Positions 53,017-64,000 of a DNA stretch of 64,000 nucleotides are shown piece after piece. The stretch lies in the NCBI GenBank assembly GCA_947846985.1, contig CANTUZ010000001.1:72371521-72435520 (forward strand). The letters run 5' to 3'. This stretch comes from Fratercula arctica (taxonomy: Eukaryota; Chordata; Aves; Charadriiformes; Alcidae). The notes under the pieces were generated by a model that saw nothing but the letters and a program-made list of their open reading frames with translations, searched no databases and was not told the origin of the DNA. Each line of letters begins with the position of its first letter. The first letter of the stretch is position 1. The position numbers were made by a program, and so were the translations under genes.

Positions 53017-56000
53017 GGAAATTAGTCAAATTCATCTATGGTATAAGTACATCCACTGTAAAGTTACACTTTCTAAACCTAATTTATGGCAGATTCATGC
53101 CAAAGTAGTGCATATTGTAAGTATCAGTGTGGCACTACTCTTTCTGTTGGTCTTCTGTCCCATTGGTCAAGGTATATAATTTCTAAACATTTACAGCTAT
53201 ATGGTTTAATGCTGGTTCCAAATTTATACAATATGTTGTGATACAATAGTAATAGACTTAAAACAATCTGATATTAGACCTGATAGCCACCAATGTACAA
53301 ATGATCTCTGTTTCATACAAAAAGCAGTGAAACTTCCTTGAGGTTGAGGGTTGTTGATTGCCTCCCTGATGATCAGGGGGAGTTGATGGCAGTGGTTAAT
53401 TCGTGTATTATCCCTTGCTCTTCTATTCCTCACAGAGAGCTACGGTTTTGGCCTAGCAGCCAACCAAATCTCTCTCCTTTTAGAGCAAATCTTGAGATTT
53501 TTTCTCCATGAGATTGAAGGCTCCTCTGGAGAGGCAGCAGCTGCCGTTACTTCCAGCAAAAATGAGACCCTAGAGTAAAATTACAGCAAGTGCTAATTGG
53601 TGAAGCCTAAAATGCTTAACTCATAGGTCCAGGAAACACTTCATGAGACTCTCTGGATTGATGGTAGGCTATTCCAGGAACCTGGCATCTAAACTAGTTT
53701 TTGCAGCAGTCTTCCAAGGATCCTTGGTGTCTCCATTTACCCTGCACGGTTGCCTGAGGAGGATGGAAGGTCCATGTCACAGTGCAAATTCTCTAGGCAA
53801 TATCTGCTGTGCAGCCAAAATAAGTGTTCTTTTTCCAGGATCTGAAGATTAGGATAGGTGACTATTTCAGGGATAGGACCCCCCAGCTTCGACTTATGTT
53901 TAAACAAGGAGACTATAAGTCTCAAAAATCCCAAGTACAGTCTAGCTTCTCAAAGCAACCAGTGTTATTTTTCTACATTTTCTATTAGTAAGATTTAAAA
54001 AAAAAAATCAGTACCAAAAGCAATTTTAGAAAAGACAAAACCTGCCTGCGAGCCTTTGGTTTTTTTTTTTTTTTTTGGCAAGAATATATGTATCTGACTC
54101 AGTTGTGCTTATGGTGTCAGGAGAAAATAAGAGAAAATGCTGAAGCAAGGCAGGTGGCTGGCTGCATGTCTGACAGATGAATGTATCAGCAAAAGGCCCT
54201 GGAGTGTCTGCCATGTGACAATCATTGTTAATTCCCGTGATATCATCACAGATCTCATGATATTGGCTGTTTACTTGAAGCCAAAATGCCTTTAAGCATG
54301 TTTCCATGTGCCAATGTGAGCTTGCTTTTTTTTTGTTTTTAACAAACATTTGACAGTGTGACACAAATGCACGACAGGCAGGAAGAAAATAGCTTTCTCC
54401 CTCAAATGTACTATAACGCCCATTATATACTACATATTTATATTATTGTTATTTGCTTATTTAGGTGTGTGATAATTGGTTTGCAGATGAATTGGATCTT
54501 TATAGAGAGCCTGGTCTGTAGCTTGTAAACTGCTGGCAGCCCTGCATTTGTAACTTCTGACAAGCTCATCTTTGTGATATACAGAGCATCCGGAGACAGT
54601 CGTAGTCCTTTGCATCATATTTTTTAGCGTGAGGAGGAACGAAGGGCATTAGCAGTGTGTAACAATTGCATCATAGGACAATGTGGGGACGCTCTGGAAT
54701 AGATAACTTTGCCCTCTCTTGGTTAGGGAGTCACAGCAATCCATTGTATAAATAAAGAATTGCCTGTAAGTAAGATAAAAGTACTTCTTTATGGGTCTAT
54801 TATTTCAACATGAGAAAGCAGACTGAATGGCTTGCATGGTGTTGCTCTTAGAGGCAACAGTCAGAGGTGGATCAATAGCAGTGCCCAAACTCTTAACAGT
54901 GATGTGCTGTTCACTCCTCTGTGGGTTATGGGCAGATTTTGATCTTTGGTGGTTACTTATTCCTTGAAGAAACTGCCTAAGGCACTTTCCAAGATGCATG
55001 CTCCATTGTGGTGGTACAGGTGTTGCATCGTATACTTATTTGAGGCTCCTTTCTTTTGGAGTGTTAGATTTTTATAAATGTTGCTAAAACTACATGTGTT
55101 TATTCCTTGTAGTCTCCTTTGATGTAACTGAAATGTACATCCCAAAATAAAACATAAAACTTGAAAGTACAAGTCAAGGTAACCCGCTGCCAGGCAATTT
55201 AACAGCTGCAGCCGTTCCCTTCTCCTACCCTTATTTGCACATTTCCAAAGGCAGGAGATGAGGTTGCTTGAACCGAGAAGGTTCAAGCTATTTTAGGTCC
55301 CTAGTAGAAAATGTGGCATATTTTTAAAGAAACGTGGAGCATACAGTTTTCTAGTTACTTTAGTTGTTGTAATGAGTAGATTAAAAAAAAAAAAAAAATT
55401 AAAAAATTGATTGTATTATTGTCTTCCATGGCCACCTCAATGGCCACTCTAAAAGTTACGCTAATGCATCTCCAAACTGTGAGAACTGTGTGCTTGAACT
55501 CCCTGTTGTCTTATGAGAAATTAAGAATTGCTGCAGAATTGCTTCCAAGTATAGAGAAACCATTTGGCACTTTGACAACCAAGAAGTACTGAAGAGGTGT
55601 CAGAACCAGAACAAATACCAAGTGAAAACTGTAGAGGAGGAGAGAAAAGGAGAATGAGGAGAGACCAGAATTGCCAAGGTTAGCCAGGTGACCTGCAGTA
55701 CGCCACAGAAGTTTAACAAAAGCAGTGACTAGTGACTCTTGGTGATTAGACGCATCTTGGCTAAAGCCCAGTCAATGCTTGTTACTTTTGCTAGGCTTGA
55801 CTGGCCAACGATAATGAGGTTAGTAGAAGCCATCAAAGGTTTGCTTGTAACAGACTCAAAAACCAGGATGAAAACGTAAAATCCTCAACTTATCAGCCTT
55901 GTCTTGTCAATTTTATTTACCTTTAACACAGCCTGGAAAAACAAGGCACCCCTGAAACACAAAACCTTACCACGGGGAAAGGCCCCTCCCTTGTCTCGCT

Positions 56001-59000
56001 TCTGCTTCTGCAAAATTAACGGAAAAACAAAACCATACCCCTCGTGCCCATGGAGCTAAGAAAGGGAAGAAAGGAAGGCAGTCGTGCAGCTTTGAACATG
56101 ACTTTGTTAACAGTGCTAGAGGATAACCAGGCAAACGCCGTGTGTGCCTCCTCCCATTAGAGGGATGTTGCCGAGGTCTGCCTGGCTGGATCCCTTGCTA
56201 TGAAGGGTAGGTCTGTCTCCTTAAAAGGTGATTAACTTTGCGTAACGGGCATGCTATATGACAGATAATAAACTTTAATCCTTTTTCATAGTTGGGTAGC
56301 GTATGTGTCTGTCAAAACAAAATATGCTGGGATTATGTCTCTTGCTATCAGATAACCCGTCAGACAGACAAATAAGCGAGTGATAAGATTTAGGTGGGAG
56401 AAAGCAGAAACACAAATTGTGACATCAGATTTATTTTTTAATTTAATTTTTAAATAAGTTTTTTAAATAAGTATTTTTATATTCTCCCATATGATGCAGA
56501 TTTTCAATTGATTCTTCTTTAAGAAACACTGCAGTTTTGTATATTTATATACAGAGATTATTTCTGTGGAATGGAAATGAAGTTATGATGTAATGTTTCG
56601 GTTAGCCATGCATATTATAAAGAAACTTATCTTTTCCCCTAATTTTTTTTTTCATAATGTGTCTTCTGGCGGTTTTACCACTGACCTGTTAAAGCTCAGA
56701 AATAGCTGACTTTTCCACAAAACCTTTCCATCAGTCATAGTCACAGAGGCATGTAAATTGAACAAAAGGTACATGCTATTCTGGGGCAATTGGCAAAATC
56801 AGAGAGCTTGTGCAGAAGACACCGAGGCTCCTTTCTAGCTCCTTCTGCCTTTCTTTCCCAGAGAAGCCAAGGCAGTATGGGGAGGGCTGCTGTGTGACTT
56901 TATTATGTGCTGATGGGCGTAGGAGCGTCTAGGAGCTCAGAAGTTCTCCTGGCTCCACCACTGTGATGTAGCCTTCATCAGACTTCTTGTTTCATATTGT
57001 CTGTTGCTTTTGCTGCAACTTGCATAGGCGTCTTCTCATAAGCACTGGTGAGTAAGGTCAGCTGCACCCATCTCTGCTTGGTCAGCCCTGAGGGTATCAC
57101 TTCAGGGAACGCCCCGGCTAATGTCTGTTTATTCACTCTGGCAGTCTGATTTGACACCTGTGTTTCTTCCCTTTGGAAAACCACCACCAGTGAAAAACCA
57201 AGAGCCTCATTAAAACAAATTTGATTATCAGGAAGTGGAATGAATTGAAGTTCACAGTATTTAGGTCCTTCATCAATATCTTTCTATTTTCATCCTTAGC
57301 AACACAGCTTACTAGAAAACCACATCAAAGCTGTTCCATGCTTGGTGGGGGCCTCTTGTGCAACTAAAAGATGAACAGAGTTCATGATCTGGGTCCCAAA
57401 GATCAAGGTATTCCATACCGTGCCCCAGGATATATTAAAGCCATCTGAATTCCTAATTGAAACCGTTGCTTGATTAGAACAGAAGATAATCATATGTGTG
57501 AACGGCTGATATGAAGTTAGTCCTTCATTTGTAGATGAACACCTTAGGAAAGAACATCCATCCTGATCTCACCATCTTCTGCTCCAGTTTTGTCCTCAGT
57601 AAAAACACAAGCAACATAACAACAATAGACCTACCAAAATCTCTGTTCTTCTGTCTCTCTCACAGGCACGCATCCTTCTGCACACATCCACTCACTTACA
57701 GACACACCTAGAAGGATGAGAAAGGAAATGTTTTCATTACTGGCAGGTGCTCAGGTACTAAGGCAACTTGCATACAATATGCAAGAAGCTGCATAGAATT
57801 AAAGAGGATGAAGCAAAAAGATGAAGAAATACTACTGTAAATCCTCTGAAATGGACAAACTGACTGTCCTTTAACGTTTCTTAATGGAATATATGTCAAA
57901 TATTTAGTTATGGCCTTGAGACAGTCTGATGCTGACATGCTTATGAGTCTTCCCTTTATCTTTATTAAGTGATTTGACATTTGAATGCACGTTTCCTCTA
58001 ATTGTACTTTTTTAAAAAAGAATTTGTTAATATTATAGTCTTCATGGGTTGCAGTGGCATACTGAATATCTCATGCCATTTGAACTAGTGAAGGCTGAAT
58101 GTCAGAGCTGATGAAAAATTTTCAAGGAAAACTATTTTTTTCCTTTGGAAAGGGGTTATTTCTGTGAAATATAAGCTTTTCTTTTTGAGGAATATACATT
58201 CTAATGTTGTGAAAGATTTTAGGAAATTTAGTTCCTCAGCAGAAAGAAGTATCCACCCTATAACATCCTGAGGGACCCAAATCTTGAATATGTGATGCTT
58301 AGTTTCAAATCTCTTCTTAAAAGGACAATGGAGAGATTCTCAATATACTTTTTCATTTTTCCTGTAAGTGGCCTGATGGCACACTGGCTATTTTACAGTT
58401 TTTTGAATCATTTCTGACTCCCTGATTTTTTTTTACTGCAGAAGGTGAAGTCAATATGCTTATTGTATTTCAAAATATAGCACCCAGGGGAGAAATAGTA
58501 GCTATTTTGCACTTAAAGTGCTTCCTATGCATTTATCTGAAATGGAACAAAAATACCACTCATTTAGGGGGGAAAAGAAAAAAAAAGGTAACCATTTAGA
58601 GCAGTGTTGTCCGTGTTTTAATTCTGGAAGGTCAGTTGCTCTTTTCAAGTTACAAGGAAGAAAAAGTAGCACAAGGTGCATGTTTGTACCTTGCAGGTAT
58701 TTTCTTCCTGTATTGATTGACTTAAATGAAGCTACTAGACCAAATAAGCATGGAGAAGCTTGTCTGCAAGTGATGACTTTCAACAGAGGGGAACTCTGAG
58801 GTCTGAACGGTATATTTGTTCACAGCAGTTGTCTGAAAATCATCATTTCAATAAGACAACATTGCTTGCCTCTGGCAGACAGAGAAGGCAACCACAAACT
58901 CTTGGATAACCGTCTCACGATTAAAAGGAAACTGAGATATCCAGGTGTTTCATAACATGGTATTTCCTTTCTTTCTTTTTGTACCCAACACCTTTCCCCA

Positions 59001-59547
59001 AAGTCCGTACTTGAAATCTTTAAAGCTTTTCTTGTCTGACCAACAAAAGACTGCAGAGAGGAAGATAAAAGGCTGTTCCCAGCAGCTTGCAAACCTCAGA
59101 GTTGTTTGGGAGATTTGTACTGTAGCTTTCTATTGATCTATGTGCAAAATATAGCAGCATTTCTTATGTCAAGGCTTTGCAGAACTGGCAGGCAAAAGAT
59201 CCTGGTCTGTGGTAGTATCAGATTTCAAAAGCTAAGCAAGCTGGGAGTAGTCGCTGCTTGTACGGCAGTTTCATCAGGAAAACTGAGGTGTTTCTGTGTG
59301 ATTCCAGAATGACAGTTGCACTTTTATTTATAATTGCATTCACTGTGATTAATTACAGCTACCAAAGGGTGTCTTCCCGCTAGTGTCTTACATGACTGTA
59401 TGTACCAAAGCAAAACACATTAACGGCCAATGCATGGTAGTAGTCTTTAATGTTTAGATACCATACTGAAGTGCATGGGGGAGTAATGTGAGAATGGGCA
59501 TTACCTGAAACAGGGGAGGTTCTGACTTGGTAGAAGGAAAAAAAAAA

Positions 59548-59745
59548 AATCACCAAGGGCAGTCAAGCATTGGAGCAGGTTGACCAGGGACATTGTAAAG
59601 TCTCTGTCCTTGGATTTTTTCAAGACAAAACTGGATAAAGCCCTGAGACACCTGGTCTGAATTCAGTATCAACCCTGCTTAGAGCGGGGGGTTGAACCAG
59701 AGACATCCTGAAGTCCCTTCCAACCTGACTGACTCTATTATAACA
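59548..59745 (+). mobile_element. CR1 LINE 3' fragment, diverged
   Basis: Reads as a CR1 pol tail with frame damage (cattggagcaggttgaccag, ccttggattttttcaagac), then the CR1 3' untranslated region (ggggggttgaaccagagaca, cccttccaacctgactgact). The terminal octamers are decayed. An older copy than that at 40668. Confidence 0.85.
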
Positions 59746-62224
59746 TTTTTCACATTCAAAACAAGATTTATGTTAAAATATTCAATCTTCCTGATAGAGC
59801 AATTTGTTCATATTCAGAGATAAAAATCCATGTTTGTGAAAACCATCTTTCCCTGGCAGCTTTTTAAGAGAATCAGTTTTTAGTGTTGGCTTTCTTATGG
59901 AACTCCCAAAAAGGGGGGAAGGCGGGAAAGAATAGAAAATTGTTGCAGCTTCCTTTTCACAGTTTATTTTTCTGAATGACCGAGTATATGTTCTATTAGA
60001 AATGGTGATTTTTTTCTGTATATTTTCATTGTACAATGGCTGTTACCACCAGCAATCACTGGCATATTATTTGCAAATGAGGTAAACTTTTGTTGGTCAA
60101 GATCTGGGGATTCTTCCAAAGACTAATATAATCAGGTAATATGTTCAAGACTCAAGCAAGATATAGATTCTATCCTTTTATTTCCCTAGAGCTCTCCCCA
60201 CTCTGTGCAGATTCCAGGAACTGATTTTCAGGTCCCTGGCATACTGCTGTGAGAGCTCATTTTTCCCCCCCCTGGCTCTCAGCATTCACACCACAACAGT
60301 CAGCAAGGACACTGCCCCCGGCAGCTCCTTACACTCTGTCAACACAGACACTAATTCTGGTTCTTATCACAGGTCAGACATGAGATCTGTCTTTCTTTCT
60401 CTCTGCCACCTAGGCAATCCCCACAGAATCACTCCCTGCTTTTCCCCTTTTTTGCCCTTCATCCTGTTGTCTTCCACCCAAGACTATCACAACTATTTCC
60501 TCCATCCATCTAGCCGATCTTTCTTTGCATTCCTGTATGGACTGGCTGTGGCCAGAATTCCCTTCCTCAGGTCTATCAAGGGAAAATGTTCTTTCCAGCT
60601 TCTTCCTTCTTTGACAAGGAACAGAAAGGATTTGAGAGGCTGAGCAGCACCTGTGAAACCATAAGGGTAACAGCTAAATAGTCTCACCTGCTTGGAAGGC
60701 CAGGGTGGCCTCTGCATAGGAGAAACAAGTGTCAAGTGACATTCATCTGGACAATCATATACAATAAGGGAGGGAGAAGTAAAGAGCTGAGGGAAGGAGC
60801 CCAGGAACAAGAATAAGAAGACTTAAGGACTGGAGAAACTTCTTGTGATGCAGATGTTGACAAAGGGGGAAAATGGGCAGTCATGTCTGTGTTTGAAAGG
60901 ACAGATTCAAAAAATCGATGATCTAAGGTAAAACCCACAGAGGAACAGAAAACCCATGAACTATGACTGAATTTCAGGATAAGTAGTTCACAGTGACAAG
61001 AAGCTTGGAATTAGAAAGTAGAGAGAATGTAGAAAGCTGGTACAGAAAGTAGACCAAGATTTAAAAAAAACAGTGAAAGAAAATGTGCAATTATTTTACT
61101 GTTCAGGACTGAAGCATAAAAAGACAAAAAACAGTGCCATATCCATACCTGTCACACAATTCATATAGTTTCTGTGAATTTGTTTTTCCAAATTCTGTTT
61201 TATAAGAATCAGTTCAAATAATTAGCTGATCTGAAATTTTTGTCCTTTACTTGGTCAAACTGACCTGCTTTTGCAGTTCATTAAGAAACCTCAGTACTTA
61301 CCTTTTCAGTAATTTTCTTGTCATATACCTTTAATTTTTTTTTTTTCATTTTAATCAGAACTTGGAGCAGAAGTGCTGGGATAGTTTAAAAAATATTCTT
61401 ATAGTATTCCTCTGATAAAGAAGGGCAGGGCATAGCAGAAATTTCTCACTGGAGGTTTTACCTCTGTAGAATTTCTGGACCATAGTGATAACTGAATGCG
61501 GGACTGAAATATTGTTCAGACAGACGTGCACTTCTCAGTGATGGTCAGAACAAAACCTTTTGAAGTTATGGAAAGAACTCAGCATATAAATACTGTTGTG
61601 AATGACTGACTGCAATCCCAAATCGGCTGCATCATTTTCATCTTAACTTAATTTTAAAACCATCCATGGCAGGTTTAAAACACTTTTGAAACCGTAGGAA
61701 AAGCTAATGCCTGTATTGGTCAGGAAGTTTGTAACTAGTGTTAAAGCTAGAGAAACAAGGTTATAGAAATCTTCCAAGGAGATTTGTGAATGTTCTTTGA
61801 AATAGTATTTAGTTTCTTCTTACCTCTCAACTCAGGTGTATAAATCACTACTTTTCCAACTATATAAGGCCTCAAGAAACTGAAGAGGCCTTCGTTAACT
61901 GACCTAAAGCTCTTAGGTACTGCATTAGAGTGTCAGTATTTTCAAGCTCTTTTTCTCTAGCCATTTTGTCTATAGAACATGAATTTCCAGTCTTGGAGGC
62001 TTTTAAGATTCTCAGTATCATTGTACCTAGCATATTAAAATTGCAGGGATTAATTTATGCTATATCAGTATTAGTGTGTGCATAGGATATACCACAATCA
62101 CATTTATAGAATAGTAACATATGAATTGAATATTGCTGATTTATCTCAATCAAGAGAGAAACACTGGAAATTGGTTTAAACAATTCCTTGTCTTTAATTT
62201 TTAACAAATAAGTCCATTTAAAGA

Positions 62225-62296
62225 GTTTGTGGTTTTGTTTTGGTTTTGAGGTTTTTTTTGTGGGTTTTTTTTTTGTTGTTTTTTTTTTTTTTTTTT
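62225..62296. repeat. T-rich (GTTTT)n / poly-T tract
   Basis: Seventy bases of T with scattered G, ending in about 18 Ts. This could be the reverse of an A-rich tail, but no retroposed body was recognised next to it. Confidence 0.9.
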
Positions 62297-62745
62297 AATG
62301 TAAAGCCAGATATGGAGCAGTTGGAGCGACTTTCCTTAAATAACTGATAAACTTTTCAGGTGATAACTGACGTGTAGTAGATTTTGACCTAGACCAGAGT
62401 TTGATGTCACTTTTGAGGTCTTTTTTTCTACTTTCTTAAATGTTGCCTGTTCTTCTGTTCTTATACCAATGTGAATGGCATGTGATCTTATAAAGTAAAA
62501 GTCCAACAAACCTGCTACTGAGCAGACATCTAACAAAATGCATATGAACAAAGAGAATTTTTGTAGGTGATATTACTTGCATATTTTTTTTTAGTAAGGA
62601 TAAGTTGGATTTCCTACGTTTTACTTTTAAATGTTGTTGTCATGAAAACAATACTTTAGCATTAAGCTCAGATATATTTAGCGTTATGCCAGGCTTAATA
62701 TGGTCAGGGTTTGTACAAAAGTAAATAAATCTCTAATGTCTTTGC

Positions 62746-62787
62746 TGTGTTTATAAGATGACAGTGTGTGTTTATAAGATGACAGTG
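62746..62787. repeat. Perfect 21-bp tandem duplication
   Basis: Two identical 21-bp copies, 62746-62766 and 62767-62787, starting tgtgtttataagatgacag. No mismatch, so probably recent. Confidence 0.95.
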
Positions 62788-64000
62788 TGATAGTTTGGAC
62801 ATCTGTGTTACAGTCTAATAGTGTAAGACATCTACAAGTGTCTGTAATGCTAGTAGTTTGATGCCAGAAAGACTTCAGGTTATGAGGCTGGAGGAGGTGG
62901 CATGGTATGTTGCAAACCAACCCAAAACTCACCTGCTGTGATGGCATAGAGACAGAAAATGCTGTGATGACATAAAGGTGAATCTTAAGTTTAGTGCTGT
63001 GGATATCTACTTGGCTGTATGGAAGCACTCATGGAGGACTTGAGGCACTCTGATATCTGTTGTAAGGGCAGTATGGTTAGATATTAGCACTCCAAGAGAT
63101 TTCTAGAGTGTGCTGACGACAGCTTATTAACACAGGTGACTGACATGCAGACTAGGGCATCAGTTTCTGGTGTACTTTTTACACACAAATAAGGAAGAAC
63201 TGTCTGGGGATGTGGGAGTCAAAGACAGCCTTAGCTGAAGCTATCACGAGGTGACACAGTTAAAATCCTATGAGAAGTGACCAAGACAAATAGTGGAATC
63301 ACAGCTCTGGAGTTTAGGAAAGCAGACTTCAGGTTGTTCAGAGACCTGCCTGGCAAAGTCCGATAAGAGACTGCCCTGAAGGGCAAAGGGGCTAAGGATA
63401 GCCCAGTGGCCTTCAAGGACAGCTTCTTCAGGTGTGACTGATCAACAAAACTCTATAGTGGAAGAAGACTTAGAGGAGATGGGCAAAAGTGATGAACTCG
63501 GGGAAAGATGTGAGGAATGAACACCAATTATCATCAAGAAAGCAGAATTCATCTTGACACAAAGGGGAGCGAAGGGTGACCTTTGTTCTAGATATACAGC
63601 TGTACCAGTGGATCGTTGGGTTGTGGTTGTGTAATCAGCCTTCCCTGAGATAATTAGTAGAGAGTAATGTTTTCCTGAGCTAGCTAGACCAGCATGGAGG
63701 GTGGAGAATTGCATATGTGACTCAGCCCAACATAAAGTGTAAAAATTGAACAACTAACGAAATATACTTCAAAGAGAACAAAGGGCTTGAGCTGACTTTA
63801 ACACACATATTCCTTCCCAGTGACTGGGGAATGCCAGCATCATGATGGTGGAGCATATGGAGACTAGGAACAGAAATCATGTTTTAATTGTGATCCAACT
63901 GCATATTGCAATTGCTGGATTGTGCTTGTGTTGTCATTTCAGTACTTTGCTGTAGCACTTTGTTAAAGCGGAATCCTGTGTAATATCAAATACCTACAAA

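Noticed and set aside
54026..54364. Minus frame next to a T18 run, as a possible processed pseudogene with poly-A tail
   Set aside because: The translation matches nothing I recognise, and no target duplication was seen around the tract.

Overview
The window is vertebrate nuclear DNA, almost certainly from a bird. Several CR1 LINE fragments carry the avian-type 3' end with tandem ATTCTATG-like octamers. Two solo LTRs belong to a family I recognise from many bird genomes (sense ends TGTG/TGTT and ACCACGACA/ACCACGTCA). Introns are AT-rich and CpG-poor, and open frames are short and random. I cannot name the species.

Only one gene can be supported: the GABA-A receptor gamma-3 subunit gene (GABRG3), on the + strand. 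Two consecutive coding exons are seen, at 44296-44516 (221 bp) and 46804-46886 (83 bp). Both have exact splice sites, matching phase, and the sizes usual for the fourth and fifth coding exons of GABA-A receptor genes. They encode part of the extracellular ligand-binding domain, including the benzodiazepine-site loops and the whole Cys-loop. Positions 1-44295 are the end of a very large upstream intron, 44517-46803 is a short intron, and 46887-64000 is the start of another large intron. The neighbouring 68-bp (upstream) and 138-bp (downstream) exons were not found.

The upstream intron holds two solo LTRs in opposite orientation (7769-8365 minus, 18937-19521 plus), each with a 5-bp target duplication. 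It also holds CR1 pieces at 11865-12212, 13329-13605, 22992-23050, 26650-27210 and 40668-40950. At 39260-40360 there is a decayed transposase-like coding region, read here as hAT-like; it keeps one frame over about 870 bp with few stops and is the least ordinary item in the window. Non-repeat items include an imperfect ~117-nt hairpin (22650-22766), a GC-rich patch with a G-quadruplex run and two RFX X-box motifs (32600-32800), and a perfect palindrome with two POU octamers (34187-34213). There are also a few stretches that read like conserved noncoding DNA. The downstream intron holds one CR1 fragment (59548-59745), simple repeats and short tandem duplications.

I see no RNA genes, CRISPR, operons or new multi-gene system. 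The window is the interior of one large neuronal receptor gene, and the findings are intronic elements of modest but checkable interest.
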